A DNA stretch of 64,000 nucleotides. Origin: Ruegeria arenilitoris (GTDB lineage: Bacteria > Pseudomonadota > Alphaproteobacteria > Rhodobacterales > Rhodobacteraceae). The translations under genes and the position numbers were made by a program. The stretch is from contig NZ_WQHP01000007.1 of NCBI RefSeq assembly GCF_013035315.1, positions 124,001 to 188,000 on the forward strand, given 5' to 3'. Shown piece by piece: positions 45,728 to 59,230 of this stretch. The notes below the pieces were generated by a model that made no database searches, had not been told where the DNA came from, and was given only the letters and a program-made list of their open reading frames with translations. The number at the start of each line of letters is the position of its first letter. Position 1 is the stretch's first letter.

Positions 45728-46524
45728 GTGTCGATCAAGGCTGTCATTCTAAGTCTGCCAGACGACGTGGAACGTCGACGTTCCTGCGGGTATGAGTTTG
45801 ATCGCCTTGGGCTTCAGCACGAGTTTTGCGACGCGATCCCCGGTGAACAGATAAACACCTCTGAGTTAAAGGGTTTTTATGATGCGGACATGAACCGTAT
45901 CAAGTTTAAACGCCCTCTCAGTCGTAACGAGGTCGCCTGTACGCTTGGGCACCGTCTTATCTGGAAGGCGATAGCGGACTCTCAAGACCCCGTAACGCTT
46001 GTTCTGGAAGATGACGCGACATTTGTGCAAGATCCTAGGGGATTTTTGGAAGAACTTGCAGAACGCGGCGCGCATTTCGAAGATGTTATGATCAAGCTTG
46101 ACGGTGTCTCAAGGCGAAACGGGCAAGTGATCAAAAAGGTCGGAGGCCAGGACCTTGTTTTGTCGGATCACCTCCCGCCCAGGACCACAGGCTATATCAT
46201 CGGACGCCGTGCGGCGGCGCAGTTGTTGGCGCTTGATGAACGTATTGCGCGGCCAATCGATATCGATCTGAAATTCTATTGGGAACACAACGTTCCAATT
46301 CTGACGCTCAGCGAACAAATGGTTGCCGAGCGTGCAGAGGCCACCAGCACGATTGACCACTGCCGTAGTCGCACGAAACCCGGTTCGCCACTGTCCAGAT
46401 TTGTGCGCAACCTGATGTATCAGGCCAAATTTACCCATGGGCGGTTGAGCCATCCGTTGAACCCGGACATGATCGATGAGCTTGGCCCGTTGCTGCAGGC
46501 CGATAATCGGGTTCGGAACCGCGT

Positions 46525-46528
<4 letters not shown>
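45728..46528 (+). CDS. Glycosyltransferase family 25 (LPS/polysaccharide) protein
   Basis: A 266-residue GT25-like enzyme. The start VILSLPDDVERRRS, the EVACTLGHRLIWKAI helix and the VLEDDATF acidic motif (near residue 95) are family landmarks. GT25 enzymes typically transfer galactose in LOS/LPS. GTG start without a strong ribosome binding site. Its stop overlaps the next ATG by 4 nt (ATGA), and base composition returns to GC-rich, unlike the preceding region. Confidence 0.83.
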
Positions 46529-48565
<2,037 letters not shown>

Positions 48566-48677
48566 GGTGCTAGGCCTTTTGGCCCAGCCAATGTAAGTTC
48601 AACTTTTGCCTGATCTGATTGCCTCAACCTAGGAACAAAAAGTGCCGGATCCCTAGGATTCTTAGATGGTGTTGGGG

Positions 48678-49547
48678 TCAATCAGTGAGCAGCGAATGGA
48701 GGTAAGCGCCGTAGGTCGACTTTCCAAAAAGACGTGCGCGTTTCTTGAGGGCTTCATCGTCGATCCACCCATTACTCCAGGCGATCTCATCAAGGCTACC
48801 AGTCTGCATTCCCTGACGCTCGGTCAGCGTTCTAACGAAGCTTCCTGCCTCCAAAAGCGTACCGTGTGTGCCGGTATCCAGCCATGCAAAACCCCGGCCC
48901 ATCGTTTGAACATCAAGCAGGTTTTCATCGAGATACATTTGCAAAAGCGACGTAATTTCGAGTTCGCCGCGTTCAGAGGGTTTGATTTGCTTGGCCCGTG
49001 CGGGCGCATCACCGTCCAGAAAGTAAAGGCCCGTGACGGCATAGTTTGAGGGAGGCTGTTCTGGCTTTTCGATGATCTGCCGCACTTTTTGCCCTTCAAA
49101 AGCAACCACTCCGTAACGCTCGGGGTCGGCCACACGGTACGCAAACACCGTGCCACCTTTCTTGTTGGCATCAGCTTGAGCTAGAAGGTTTGGAAGACCG
49201 TGGCCGAAGAAGATGTTGTCCCCCAGGATCATTGCCGAAGGAGCGCCAGCGAGGAAGTCTTCAGCCAAGGTGTAAGCTTGTGCAAGACCGTCTGGGGAAT
49301 TTTGCACGATCCATGTCAATGAAAGGCCATATTGGCTGCCGTCACCAAACAGCCGGATAAACTGTTCTTGGTCCTGTGGCGTTGTAATGATTGCAACTTC
49401 GCGGATACTCGCCAGCATTAACACGCTAAGCGGATAAAAAATCATTGGCTTGTCATAAACAGGCAGCAGCTGCTTGGACACGGCTATTGTGATTGGATAA
49501 AGGCGGGTTCCGGAGCCGCCGGCAAGAATAATGCCTTTACGTTGCAT
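48678..49547 (-). CDS. rmlA: Glucose-1-phosphate thymidylyltransferase
   Basis: A 289-residue nucleotidyltransferase, first step to dTDP-L-rhamnose (glucose-1-P + dTTP to dTDP-glucose). The GGSGTRLYPIT motif, KPMIFYPLS and GDNIFFGHGL segments are textbook RmlA. It is the last gene of the rmlCBDA operon, 3 bp after rmlD. It converges with glf; an imperfect hairpin (about 48568-48588) lies between them. Confidence 0.95.
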   Translation of the reverse strand: MQRKGIILAGGSGTRLYPITIAVSKQLLPVYDKPMIFYPLSVLMLASIREVAIITTPQDQEQFIRLFGDGSQYGLSLTWIVQNSPDGLAQAYTLAEDFLAGAPSAMILGDNIFFGHGLPNLLAQADANKKGGTVFAYRVADPERYGVVAFEGQKVRQIIEKPEQPPSNYAVTGLYFLDGDAPARAKQIKPSERGELEITSLLQMYLDENLLDVQTMGRGFAWLDTGTHGTLLEAGSFVRTLTERQGMQTGSLDEIAWSNGWIDDEALKKRARLFGKSTYGAYLHSLLTD

Positions 49548-49550
49548 ATG

Positions 49551-50429
49551 CTAACCTTTCAAAACTGATTTTCTGGTCTGGTTCAGTTGTGCAAGCACTT
49601 CGGCCAGCCCGGCCTTCCAGTTCGGGCGCGAAATCCCGTAGATTTCTTCCAGCCTTGAGCAGTCCAAGCGCGAATTCTTAGGCCGTACTGCAGGGGTCGG
49701 ATATGCGCTGGTCGCGATATCCTCAACGGTTATCGCAAGACCAGACTGGAGAAAGACTTCTCGTGCGAAATCCGCCCAGCTCGTATCAGGGGAACCGGAA
49801 AAATGAAATATACCTCCCTCCGCTTCAGGGCTCTTCGCTGCCATTGTGAGTAGAGCCGAGGCAATGTCCGCGGCAGGCGTCGGGCCGCCTGCCTGATCGG
49901 CAACAATGGCCAGGCGGTCTCGCGTTTCCGCCAGACGAAGCATCGATTTCACGAAGTTATTGCCGTGCGCCGAGAAAACCCAACTCGTACGAACAATTGC
50001 GTGCCAGCCACCGGCCTCAGCCACTTGTCTTTCGCCGTCAAGTTTAGTTCTTCCATAAACGCCAAGCGGTGCGGTTGGGTCATCTGTGGTTCGTGCAGTG
50101 AAACCAGATCCATCAAAGACATAGTCTGTCGAGATGTGCAGAAACGGAAGTTCCCGTTGCGCCGCGGCTCGGGCCATGGCCCCTGGCGCATCAGCGTTCA
50201 CACATTGTGCAAGTGCTTTTTCGTCTTCAGCTTTGTCGACGGCTGTATAGGCGGCTGCGTTGATTACCACGTCTGCATCCGTACTGAGCACACGCTGCGC
50301 ACATACTTCCGGGTTTGACAGATCGGCTTCCGCGCGACCCAAGGCCTCGACGACGATGTCCCGGTCAGCGGCTTGACTTTGTAATTCAGTGGCAACCTGA
50401 CCATTTCTCCCGAAGACTAGAATCTTCAT
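49551..50429 (-). CDS. rmlD: dTDP-4-dehydrorhamnose reductase
   Basis: A 292-residue short-chain reductase, final step to dTDP-L-rhamnose. The nucleotide motif [18 protein letters not shown] and the catalytic YGRTKLDGE (Tyr-x3-Lys) are present. Its start overlaps the rmlB stop by 4 nt. Confidence 0.94.
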   Translation of the reverse strand: MKILVFGRNGQVATELQSQAADRDIVVEALGRAEADLSNPEVCAQRVLSTDADVVINAAAYTAVDKAEDEKALAQCVNADAPGAMARAAAQRELPFLHISTDYVFDGSGFTARTTDDPTAPLGVYGRTKLDGERQVAEAGGWHAIVRTSWVFSAHGNNFVKSMLRLAETRDRLAIVADQAGGPTPAADIASALLTMAAKSPEAEGGIFHFSGSPDTSWADFAREVFLQSGLAITVEDIATSAYPTPAVRPKNSRLDCSRLEEIYGISRPNWKAGLAEVLAQLNQTRKSVLKG

Positions 50430-51466
50430 TTGGCCACACCAAGGCGGCTACCTACACCTTCGCGCGCCAAAAGCGCATTCAGCCACTCCTCGTTGTCCAG
50501 GTACCATCGGACTGTCTGTTCTAATCCTGTTTCCGGGGTATAGGCCGGGTGCCAGCCAAGATCTTCAACAATCCTCGAGGGGTCAATCGCGTAGCGCCGG
50601 TCGTGTCCGGGGCGATCAGTAACGAAGGTGATCTGTTCGGCATAGGTCTTGGTTGCGGGCCGAAGTCGGTCAAGGATTGCGCATAGCATTTTTACGAGAT
50701 CAAGATTGGTCATCTCGTTTTCGCCACCAATGTTATAGCTTGAACCTACCGCGGCTTTTTCGAGTACCAGCAACAGTGCCTCAGCATGGTCCTCGACGTG
50801 CAACCAGTCACGTATGTTGTCGCCTGTGCCGTAAATAGGAATCGGCTGTCCAGACAACGCTTTGAGTATTACTACAGGGATCAGCTTTTCGGGAAACTGA
50901 TACGGGCCGTAATTGTTGGAACAGTTCGTCAGGATGATCGGCAACCCATAGGTCTCATGCCACGCGCGGACTAAGTGGTCCGAGCTTGCCTTAGAAGCCG
51001 AGTATGGAGAGTTCGGTTGGTACGGGCTGTCTTCTGTGAAAAACCCTGTTTCCCCTAGAGAGCCAAATACCTCGTCTGTGGAAATATGGTGGAATCGAAA
51101 ATCGGCCGGTTTGTCTTGATCGGTCCAGTAGGCCCGTGCCGCTTCTAGCAGAACATAGGTGCCAGTGACGTTCGTTTCGATAAACGCTGCCGGACCGTCA
51201 ATTGAGCGATCCACATGACTTTCGGCAGCCAGATGCATGATCGCATCCGGCTTGTGTTTTTTAAGTATGGACGCCATGGCAGACGCATCGCGAATATCCG
51301 CTTTTTCGAAAGCATAGCTTGGATCATCAGCCACCATAGCGACGTTGTGGAGGCAAGCCGCGTAGGTTAAGGCGTCTACGTTGACGACCGAATGGCCCTG
51401 AGAAATTGCACGGCGAACAACGGCAGACCCAATAAACCCGGCGCCTCCGGTGACCAAAAGTTTCAT
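50426..51466 (-). CDS. rmlB: dTDP-glucose 4,6-dehydratase
   Basis: A 346-residue extended SDR enzyme making dTDP-4-keto-6-deoxyglucose. The NAD motif [17 protein letters not shown] and [12 protein letters not shown] (Tyr-x3-Lys) are visible, and [14 protein letters not shown] is diagnostic. It overlaps rmlC and rmlD by 4 nt each. Its product could also feed the DegT aminotransferase in this region. Confidence 0.95.
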   Translation of the reverse strand: MKLLVTGGAGFIGSAVVRRAISQGHSVVNVDALTYAACLHNVAMVADDPSYAFEKADIRDASAMASILKKHKPDAIMHLAAESHVDRSIDGPAAFIETNVTGTYVLLEAARAYWTDQDKPADFRFHHISTDEVFGSLGETGFFTEDSPYQPNSPYSASKASSDHLVRAWHETYGLPIILTNCSNNYGPYQFPEKLIPVVILKALSGQPIPIYGTGDNIRDWLHVEDHAEALLLVLEKAAVGSSYNIGGENEMTNLDLVKMLCAILDRLRPATKTYAEQITFVTDRPGHDRRYAIDPSRIVEDLGWHPAYTPETGLEQTVRWYLDNEEWLNALLAREGVGSRLGVAK

Positions 51467-52032
51467 TTAGCGTCCTCAATAGTGAAGGGAGATTCCTGTT
51501 CGGACAAGTGTAGAGCCACAGCATCCTTATCCGAAATCTTGATCTCAGCCGGCTTCAGCGGCCATTCAATACCAATTTCCGGGTCGTCCCAACGTACGGC
51601 ACCTTCGGTTTTGGGAGCGTAGGTATCTGAGCATTTGTAAACAATCTCAGTATCAGGCTCTAGCGTCATGAAGCCATGCGCAAACCCCGCCGGGACCAAA
51701 AGCATTCGCCCATTCTCAAAACTCAGTTCTTCGCCGACCCACTGACCAAAGGTCGGCGAACCTTTGCGAATATCCACAGCAACATCAAACAGCCTACCGC
51801 GACCGCAGCGCACAAGCTTGGCTTGGGCACTTGGCGGTGCCTGAAAGTGTAGCCCCCGGACAGTTCCCATTTCACTGGACATTGAGTGATTGTCTTGGAC
51901 AAAAACCGTGTTGATGCCGGCGGTAACAAACTGATCTCTGTTGTATGTTTCTTCAAAGAACCCTCGGTGGTCACCAAACCTTTTCGGTGTCACCAACTTA
52001 ACGGCAGGTATTTTTAGGGGCCGAACATCCAT
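51463..52032 (-). CDS. rmlC: dTDP-4-dehydrorhamnose 3,5-epimerase
   Basis: A 189-residue cupin epimerase. The catalytic His is in [17 protein letters not shown], followed by [14 protein letters not shown] and [11 protein letters not shown]. First gene of the rmlCBDA operon; the promoter must lie in the gene-poor stretch upstream. Confidence 0.94.
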   Translation of the reverse strand: MDVRPLKIPAVKLVTPKRFGDHRGFFEETYNRDQFVTAGINTVFVQDNHSMSSEMGTVRGLHFQAPPSAQAKLVRCGRGRLFDVAVDIRKGSPTFGQWVGEELSFENGRMLLVPAGFAHGFMTLEPDTEIVYKCSDTYAPKTEGAVRWDDPEIGIEWPLKPAEIKISDKDAVALHLSEQESPFTIEDAK

Positions 52033-52762
52033 AGTGTGAAGTACCTGTTTATGCCAACTTGTCGTGCAGCAGTGTCAGGACCGGGCTAGCGCAATCGTCA
52101 TCGTTCGACAACATCCAATGAGGTAAAATACACTAAATTCGCGTCGCCAAGAAACATCTGGGGCGATGAGTAAGCCGAAGTCTGCATCAACGAATTTTTT
52201 TGTGTCAAATAGAGTTCGATAGTGCAAAGCGCTGCAGCCCAACGTGTTCAAGGCGACAGGTAGGACGTCGGTCGGCCCTGCCTGTGAGGGGTCATGTTTT
52301 GGGGTCGTTCCCATGTCGAAACTACCAACATCTAACGCCGATGCCCGTTGCCCGATTAGATTTATTTCAAAGTTCCCTACATGGTACTGGGAACGTATGT
52401 CGCACTTAGGGCATATGACAGTATCGTTCGCCAGTCGGGATCAACTATTTCTGTGCTATGAATCCGATTGAGCATCGCTACACTTTTTCCCTTCGGTGTA
52501 AACGACACTTTTCTAGCCAGAATGCAGCCTAATGCGCGCATGCGGTTCGATTTTAGAAAACCTTTTGTTTGATGGCCTTGGTCAGGCAATCGCCGCGCCA
52601 CCGTGATTCAAGCCTTCGGGACACCGTCGATCATGCGAAGCCGAGCGATGATGTGGGGCAGACGGATATCAGGCAAAAATATGTACCGTTGTCCGTAAAA
52701 TCTTCGTATTGGAAAATCACAAGGCGCCATATACGCCAATAAACGTCAAAGCTGGGCTGAAT
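52033..52762. other. Long gene-poor stretch upstream of rmlC
   Basis: About 730 bp between divergent genes. Several short frames exist, including minus-strand 52075-52314 and 52377-52601, which look like decayed coding DNA but match no family I recognise. Probably a mixture of gene remnants and promoters for rmlC and the downstream glycosyltransferase-like gene. Confidence 0.35.
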
Positions 52763-53563
52763 ATGACTGTTGCAAAAAAAGATCCACTAAAGATTTTCGT
52801 TCCTTTTGTGGATAAAAAAATGGCAACCAAGTGTTTCTCGGAAAACCAGTTTTTAGCGCAACGAGAAGTGTACTTGATTGACAATCGCGATCGCTCGGTA
52901 GGGCTTCCAACACTCTATAACGAGATTTTGGAAGAAAACCTGAGCGAGGATGCGTGGTTGTTTTTTGTACACGAAGACTTCCAAGTCCAAGGAGAGTTGT
53001 TTGATACTGAAGATTTGGCAGTCGACGCCATTTATGGCGTTTTTGGGCTCAGGATGGATGGTCACAATCCGGTTGGTTTTGGGCGCCACAGGTGTAGTGA
53101 GAAAGACGGCTCATCGGTGCTGATGGTTGGCTTACCTGTAACGTCACCGAAATGCGTCGAAACGCTGGATTGCGTCGCGGTCCTTGTGCACACGAGGCTA
53201 TTCAGGGAAAGACCTGGTTTGCGGTTTGATGAGGCTCTGACATTCGATTTGTACGCCGAAGACCTTTGCATAAACGCGCGTGAGAACCATGGCGTCTCTG
53301 TAATTGTTCTACCACTTGAATTCCAACACTACTCAAAAGGGTTTGTAACAGAACGGTACTGGCGTGGGATAGAACACTTAGGGAAAAAGTACCCAGATGT
53401 TGGTGTGGCAGGAAGCTGTTCATTTATTGGCGGCAAAGCGCATGAGCTTGAAGCTCACTTCACGTATGACATTCCCGCCAATAGAAAAAAACGGCGTCGG
53501 CGGGAGGCTTGGAAAGCTCGATTTCGTATGAATTCGTGGCGGATTTTCCGAAAACGCTCGTAA
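52763..53563 (+). CDS. Small glycosyltransferase-like protein (GT2-like, Glyco_tranf_2_5 type)
   Basis: About 266 residues. The segment LPTLYNEILEENLSEDAWLFFVHEDF (here near residue 50-75) has the HEDF/HQD motif seen in the single-domain GT2-like family, and FDLYAEDLCINARENHG resembles the later DxD-containing helix. The C-terminus is very basic (KKRRRREAWKARFRMNSWRIFRKRS), which may bind membranes. The start is uncertain: ATG 52763 is chosen over TTG 52709; neither has a strong ribosome binding site. Sugar specificity unknown. Confidence 0.65.
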   Translation: MTVAKKDPLKIFVPFVDKKMATKCFSENQFLAQREVYLIDNRDRSVGLPTLYNEILEENLSEDAWLFFVHEDFQVQGELFDTEDLAVDAIYGVFGLRMDGHNPVGFGRHRCSEKDGSSVLMVGLPVTSPKCVETLDCVAVLVHTRLFRERPGLRFDEALTFDLYAEDLCINARENHGVSVIVLPLEFQHYSKGFVTERYWRGIEHLGKKYPDVGVAGSCSFIGGKAHELEAHFTYDIPANRKKRRRREAWKARFRMNSWRIFRKRS

Positions 53564-53672
53564 GAAGTTCTAAAGTAGTTGACCAAAAAAACGTTATCCG
53601 GGCGGGTTTCCAAAAGTTTAGGTTCTCGCGCATCTCTCGCATGACGCTCTCTTCACTAAGAAGCACGAGCAG

Positions 53673-55712
53673 CTACAGCCTAATTTTCTTTCTTTTTCGC
53701 AAAATGAACTTCAAAACAGAATATGATAAAGGGTTAAGTTGGGCCGCATAAGCGGCGCGCCAACGGCTGTTTTTTGCATTTCGATAGTGTGTGCCGCGTT
53801 GGCCAATTCCTGTCAGACTCTCGCCTAAAGTATCGCCCACTCCATCGAAGACCCTGATATTCTTGAATCTGAGGGCATCTTCGTGGTGTGGGTCACTCAG
53901 AAAGTTCCTCATGTCCCTTTCATCTTTAGGATCCACGTATTTTGCCAAAATCTGGACGGGCATTGCCTGCAAAACGGACTCAATAGCCTTAAGGGCTGCA
54001 TCCTGAATGGTCTTAGCTTGCCGAAAATTTTCTGCTTCCAGGTCGCTTACTTCAGAAGTGTCCCAAAGGACTTCTCCACAGTCGTTTTTGTGAAGACGAA
54101 GAATACTTCCGTGATCCGCCGAGCAGATAAACTCAATAATGTCCCGAAAGTCATCAAACCAAGGTGCTAGATGCGACGGTTGTCCGTTTGACACCGTGTA
54201 GCTTACATATTCTAACCCGCCCCGGCGCAGGATACTTGTTGCGTGCTGACTGGTTCCAAAAAACAGTCCGAATACATGAGCTTCGGAGTCTGTGATGGCA
54301 CAAATTGAGCGCTGTAAGCTACCGCGCCATCCTACATCAAAGATTGCCGACTTGGTACCTGCTGGAAAGGCCGAACGATAATACTGTGTCAACACAGAGC
54401 GCTCATGCTCGAATGATTTGCAGAAAGATTCGGGATCTTCCATGAGAGTTTTAAGGGCTTTTTTGCGCGTCTTTCGCGAGAGGCGCTCATTTATGTCCAG
54501 ACCGTGCTTGGCAAAATGCTCCTTTAGGACCGGGCCTCCAGAAATTTTGGTAATCAACTCGTTAAGAGTTTCAGAATTCGCCAAAGTCGTGTGAAGCATA
54601 CCGCCAAGAGTCTCGGGCTCCAGAGTCGTGAATGGCAATGTTAGCAAACGACGGGATGCGGCAAGGTATTGCGTGTCAATTCCAGCCTGCCACAAAAGTT
54701 CGAACGCCGCCTTGGGGAACATACCATCGCGGGCCAGAAATGCGATGCGCGAAATGCTCCTCTTGTCCATCTCCTGTTTCATCCAAATTAGCATGGATGT
54801 AATCAATGGAGCGACCATAACGGCCCCAAAGGCTTCAAAGTATTGGTCTTCGGACAGACTTCTGAAGTCCAGTCTTTCGGTGTCGTAGTGATGTGATTCC
54901 AAGTAGTTCGCGACAAATACCTGCGAAATAGGGCGGGTTCCCGTGAGCAGCTTTGAGTGGCGTTTTGGTTTTGGTGACCTTGAAGGCAGATCTTTGCTTG
55001 CCAATACAACGCGAGACTGCATGCCGGCATTCGCGGCCATGGTTCCATCCGCGTGTCGATTGTCGCCGATATGCAGAACTTTGTCTTTCGATACACCAAA
55101 GAAGGCAGCGACGTCCTCAAAAAGGCGGCCAGTATGTTTGGTTCTGCCTTGCTCGTTCGACACGAAAACGCGTTCCCAGCCGGTTATACCCTTTGCCTGC
55201 AAAACTCGTTCCAGGTACTCCTGCGGAAGGTACATATCCGAAGTGATGACAAATCGCTTCTCAGTACTTTGAAGTTTCTCAACCAACTTTCGACCAAAAC
55301 TGGTAGCGTGAAGCAGGTCCATTTCCGTTTCTAATTCAAGCTGTTTGATCTGTTCCGCTTGCGCGTCGGTGCAGTTGGTCAGCTGCTGGAAGCACAGATA
55401 AATCTCTTCGAGAGACACGTCCTCCAAGTTTTTCTCATTGGCGTCGTCTCGGGCCAGATTTTCGGCCGCCACTCGATAATCTTGAAAAAACTCAGTGACC
55501 TGCCGTGTGTGAGAATGCTCTGACATAAATCCGAAGACATCTATCGGGGACTTACAGTGGCGAAATAGCAATGTGTCGAAGATATCAAGAGACAGAAAAT
55601 CGTAGTCGTCTACCCTGTTGAGTACCTCTTCACTGGAAGAGGTGCGCATTTTTTTCCGCCGGTTGTATTTTGATGTCAAAGTCGTCTCGCATTCATCAGT
55701 TTTGCTCTCCAT
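53673..55712 (-). CDS. COG5610-type HAD-superfamily protein of polysaccharide clusters
   Basis: About 679 residues. The N-terminal third is a HAD-like domain: LSLDIFDTLLFR (motif I), FVITSDMYLP (motif II) and VLHIGDNRHADGTMA (motif IV). The remainder includes IAFLARDGMFPKAAFELL and KSAIFDVGWRGSLQ, typical of COG5610 proteins. It ends in a basic tail (SVLKFILRKRKKIRL). Such proteins accompany capsule and teichoic-acid-like clusters; substrate unknown. The open frame extends to 55838; ATG 55712 and ATG 55649 are both possible starts. Confidence 0.75.
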   Translation of the reverse strand: MESKTDECETTLTSKYNRRKKMRTSSSEEVLNRVDDYDFLSLDIFDTLLFRHCKSPIDVFGFMSEHSHTRQVTEFFQDYRVAAENLARDDANEKNLEDVSLEEIYLCFQQLTNCTDAQAEQIKQLELETEMDLLHATSFGRKLVEKLQSTEKRFVITSDMYLPQEYLERVLQAKGITGWERVFVSNEQGRTKHTGRLFEDVAAFFGVSKDKVLHIGDNRHADGTMAANAGMQSRVVLASKDLPSRSPKPKRHSKLLTGTRPISQVFVANYLESHHYDTERLDFRSLSEDQYFEAFGAVMVAPLITSMLIWMKQEMDKRSISRIAFLARDGMFPKAAFELLWQAGIDTQYLAASRRLLTLPFTTLEPETLGGMLHTTLANSETLNELITKISGGPVLKEHFAKHGLDINERLSRKTRKKALKTLMEDPESFCKSFEHERSVLTQYYRSAFPAGTKSAIFDVGWRGSLQRSICAITDSEAHVFGLFFGTSQHATSILRRGGLEYVSYTVSNGQPSHLAPWFDDFRDIIEFICSADHGSILRLHKNDCGEVLWDTSEVSDLEAENFRQAKTIQDAALKAIESVLQAMPVQILAKYVDPKDERDMRNFLSDPHHEDALRFKNIRVFDGVGDTLGESLTGIGQRGTHYRNAKNSRWRAAYAAQLNPLSYSVLKFILRKRKKIRL

Positions 55713-55935
55713 GATGCTATATTGAGGGTTCGTGGAAAGCGCAAAATTACCAATATGCAGTAATTTCTGCAGCGGGCAGAGATTATCAAGATCAATCTGA
55801 TCAATACGTCGTGGGATGTCGCTGGCCAGATGAAGCAATATCAGGAAGAAGCCTGCTTTTTGAACCTTAGACCGCTTATCCCAACCAATTGGTGCTCCAG
55901 GTTGATCGTGGAACCCTCAGATCCGAACTTCCGGA

Positions 55936-56973
55936 CTAAACCGCATTATGTTCCCGAGCCACGGATTCCGGGAATTTTTCCCGCGTACGGTTGGCGAATG
56001 CGACCAATGACAACATCACGGGTACTTCAACCAACACTCCGACAACCGTGGCCAATGCGGCGCCTGAGTTCAGACCGAACAGGCTAATAGCGACGGCGAC
56101 GGCCAGTTCAAAGAAGTTTGACGTGCCGATCATCGCGCAGGGGGCGGCGATGCGGTGGGGAACTTTCAGGGCGTAGGCCGCGCCATACGCGAGGGCAAAG
56201 ATGCCGTAGCTTTGGATCAGGATCGGTACTGCGATCAGTACGATGACCAGTGGTTTGGCCAAGATCGTTTGGCCCTGTAGCCCGAACAGGATGACGACGG
56301 TGGCGATCAACCCCACTACCGACCAGGGTTTGACGCGGGCAGAGAAGGTATCGATTGCCTCTTGCGAGCCAAGCTTCTTGCGGGTGATCAGACCGGCGAT
56401 GAGGGGTAGCACCACGTAAAGCACAGTTGCCAGAACCAGAGTCTGCCAAGGAACTTGGATGTCAGTTACGCCCAGCAGGAAGGCCACGATGGGGGCAAAT
56501 GCCACCACCATAATCAGGTCGTTCACAGATACTTGCACCAACGTGTAGGTCGCATCCCCTTTGGTCAGCTGCGACCAAACGAACACCATCGCGGTGCAAG
56601 GGGCCGCGCCCAGCAGGATCAGTCCGGCGGTGTATTGGGCTGCGTCAGCAGGCTCAATCCAAGGCGCAAAAACATAGTCAAAGAACAGAACCGCCAGAAA
56701 GGCCATGGTGAACGGTTTTATCAACCAATTGACCACCAATGTCACGATCAACCCGCGGGGCTGGCGTGCAACGCCTGCCACCGCCCCAAAATCGACGCTG
56801 ACCATCATCGGATAGACCATGGCCCAGATCAGAACGGCCACCACCAGATTAACGCTGGCCACTTCGGCAGAGGCGACAAGTTGAACCAATCCGGGGGCTG
56901 CCAACCCGATCAGGACGCCGCCAACCATGGCGAAGGCGACCCAGACGGTCAGGTAGCGTTCGAAAATGCTCAT
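55936..56973 (-). CDS. acr3: Arsenite efflux permease of the ACR3 family
   Basis: A 345-residue protein with about ten membrane helices. The ACR3 hallmark [13 protein letters not shown], with the conserved cysteine, is near residue 120, and the later [35 protein letters not shown] region matches the family. It extrudes arsenite. Last gene of the ars operon, overlapping arsJ by 4 nt. Confidence 0.94.
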   Translation of the reverse strand: MSIFERYLTVWVAFAMVGGVLIGLAAPGLVQLVASAEVASVNLVVAVLIWAMVYPMMVSVDFGAVAGVARQPRGLIVTLVVNWLIKPFTMAFLAVLFFDYVFAPWIEPADAAQYTAGLILLGAAPCTAMVFVWSQLTKGDATYTLVQVSVNDLIMVVAFAPIVAFLLGVTDIQVPWQTLVLATVLYVVLPLIAGLITRKKLGSQEAIDTFSARVKPWSVVGLIATVVILFGLQGQTILAKPLVIVLIAVPILIQSYGIFALAYGAAYALKVPHRIAAPCAMIGTSNFFELAVAVAISLFGLNSGAALATVVGVLVEVPVMLSLVAFANRTREKFPESVAREHNAV

Positions 56974-58235
56974 GTGTACGCCTCATTCGGCTGATCGGTC
57001 AGCTTGCCGGAAGTCAGGGCGGCCAGCGCGACCATTATGGCTGCTGTACCCAAAACCAAGGCAAGCCCGCCGATTTGATATGTCAGACCTGACAAGACAG
57101 TGCCGACAAGGCGGCCCGTTGCGTTGGCCATGTAGTAGAAGCCCACATCCATTGTCACACGCTCGGACTTGGTGAAGGCTAGGATCAGGTAAGAGTGCAG
57201 CGATGAATTGACCGCGAAGATGGCGCCAAAGGCCAAAAGTCCAATGACCAACGTGATGGTCAGCCACGGTTCGGGACCCGAGGACAGCAGAACTGCAACC
57301 GTCAATGCGGCAGGCACGCAGAACAGGGCGGCGGCCCAGTTGCGCGCCGCGTGGATCAGCTCACCTTCTGTGCGTTCGGTTGCGCTTAAAATCTTCGGCG
57401 CGCTGGCCTGAACGGCTCCGTACAGGATGACCCAGACGGCCATGAAGGTGCCGATCATGAAGAACGCGGCGCGGTTGCCCTCTTCGGTGCCGTCGGAGAG
57501 GACGGCGTAGAAATAGATCGGGATGCCGACCACAAACCACACGTCCCGCGCACCGAACAGGAACACCCGCGCGGCCGACAGCCAGTTCACGTTGGATGAT
57601 TTCGAAAACACCTCGGAGAATTTCGCGCCTTTGCGCCCTTTGGGCAAGCCAGGGGGCATCAACACGAAGACGGCGACCAGAATAACCGCCAGCACGATCG
57701 CCATAGCCAGCGTTGCCCACATAAAGCCCACCGTTGCCAGCAAGCCAGCGCCCAGAAGGAAACCGAGGCCCTTGACCGCGTTCTTCGACCCGGTCAGCAC
57801 TGCGACCCAGCGGAACAGCCCGCCGCCCGTCGCGGGGGCCAGCAGTTTCACGGCGGATTTCGAGGACATCTTGGCCAGATCTTTGGCGATACCGCTGGCA
57901 CCCTGGATGATCATGACAAAGACAACTTTGGCCGGAATAGCCCAGTTAGGGTCTAATTGTGTCAGCGCCAGAAGGGCTCCGACCTGTAATGCCAAGCCAG
58001 CATACAAGGCTGACGTCAACCCAAAGCGCGCGGCGATCCAGCCAGCAGCCAGATTGGTGCCCATGCCCGCGATTTCATAGAGGACAAACAGGTAAGCCAG
58101 CTGCACCGGCGAGAACCCCATCGTATGAAAGTGCAGCAGCACCAGCATACGCAGGGCCCCGTCGGTCAGCATAAAGGCCCAATAGGCCGCCGTGACCGCG
58201 ATATAGGCCGACAAACCTTCGGGCCGGTCGGTCAC
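56970..58235 (-). CDS. arsJ: Organoarsenical efflux MFS transporter ArsJ
   Basis: A 421-residue MFS protein. By family knowledge ArsJ exports 1-arseno-3-phosphoglycerate, formed by the neighbouring GAPDH from arsenate. The start [26 protein letters not shown] and [31 protein letters not shown] loop fit ArsJ. It overlaps both neighbours by 4 nt. Confidence 0.92.
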   Translation of the reverse strand: MTDRPEGLSAYIAVTAAYWAFMLTDGALRMLVLLHFHTMGFSPVQLAYLFVLYEIAGMGTNLAAGWIAARFGLTSALYAGLALQVGALLALTQLDPNWAIPAKVVFVMIIQGASGIAKDLAKMSSKSAVKLLAPATGGGLFRWVAVLTGSKNAVKGLGFLLGAGLLATVGFMWATLAMAIVLAVILVAVFVLMPPGLPKGRKGAKFSEVFSKSSNVNWLSAARVFLFGARDVWFVVGIPIYFYAVLSDGTEEGNRAAFFMIGTFMAVWVILYGAVQASAPKILSATERTEGELIHAARNWAAALFCVPAALTVAVLLSSGPEPWLTITLVIGLLAFGAIFAVNSSLHSYLILAFTKSERVTMDVGFYYMANATGRLVGTVLSGLTYQIGGLALVLGTAAIMVALAALTSGKLTDQPNEAYT

Positions 58236-59230
58236 AGCGAGGCACCAACCATCAGGGCCACATCGACCAGACGATGCGCATAGCCCATCTCGTTGTCATA
58301 CCAGGCGTAGATCTTCACCTGCGTGCCGTTCACCACCATGGTCGAGGGCGCATCCACGATCGAAGAGCGTTCGTCATTGGTATAATCGGTCGAGACCAGC
58401 GGTCGGGTTTCATAACCCAGAATGCCTTTCAGCTCGCCCTCTGCAGCGGCCTTGAAAAAACCGTTCACTTCTTCAACGGTGGTTTCGCGTTCAACCTCGA
58501 AAACGCAATCGGTCAGCGAGGCGTTCAGCAGTGGCACGCGAACTGCATGGCCGTTCAGCCGCCCTTTGAGCTCAGGATAGATCAGAGTGATCGCGGTGGC
58601 CGAGCCTGTGGTGGTCGGAATCAGCGAATTCAAAGCCGACCGTGCCCGACGCAGGTCCTTGGCGGGGCGGTCCACGATGGTTTGCGTGTTGGTCACGTCA
58701 TGGATGGTGGTCATCGACCCGTGGCGAATACCCAGATTGTCGTGGATCACCTTGACGACTGGGGCCAGACAGTTGGTGGTACAGGACGCCGCTGTGACGA
58801 TCTGGTGGACAGCCGGATCATAGGTGTCGTCATTGACGCCCACGACGATATTCGCGGTCGGGCCATCCTTGACCGGAGCCGAGACCACAACCTTCTTCAC
58901 ACCGGCCTCGAAATAGGGGGCCAGCTTGGCCTCGGTCTTGAAGACGCCGGTGCAGTCGATCACCACGTCAACGCCGTCCAGTGGCAGTTCGTTGAGGTCC
59001 TTGGTGCCGACAAATGGCAGGCGGGTGCCATTGATCGTGACGCTGTCGGCGTCATGGTCAAACGTGGCATCCCAGCGCCCGTGCACGGTGTCAAACTCCA
59101 GCAGATGCGCGTGCATCTCGGGGTCGCCAACGCCATCGTTGATCCAGGCGATTTTCGCCCCTTTCTCCAGCAGTGGCTTGAGGGCAAGTTTCCCCATGCG
59201 GCCAAGGCCGTTTACAGCGTAAGTAGTCAT
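58232..59230 (-). CDS. ArsJ-associated glyceraldehyde-3-phosphate dehydrogenase
   Basis: A 332-residue GAPDH. The nucleotide motif [14 protein letters not shown] and catalytic Cys150 in SCTTNC are present. In ars operons this enzyme adds arsenate to glyceraldehyde-3-phosphate, giving 1-arseno-3-phosphoglycerate for ArsJ. Its ars-operon position supports this rather than a glycolytic role. 4-nt overlaps on both sides. Confidence 0.93.
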   Translation of the reverse strand: MTTYAVNGLGRMGKLALKPLLEKGAKIAWINDGVGDPEMHAHLLEFDTVHGRWDATFDHDADSVTINGTRLPFVGTKDLNELPLDGVDVVIDCTGVFKTEAKLAPYFEAGVKKVVVSAPVKDGPTANIVVGVNDDTYDPAVHQIVTAASCTTNCLAPVVKVIHDNLGIRHGSMTTIHDVTNTQTIVDRPAKDLRRARSALNSLIPTTTGSATAITLIYPELKGRLNGHAVRVPLLNASLTDCVFEVERETTVEEVNGFFKAAAEGELKGILGYETRPLVSTDYTNDERSSIVDAPSTMVVNGTQVKIYAWYDNEMGYAHRLVDVALMVGASL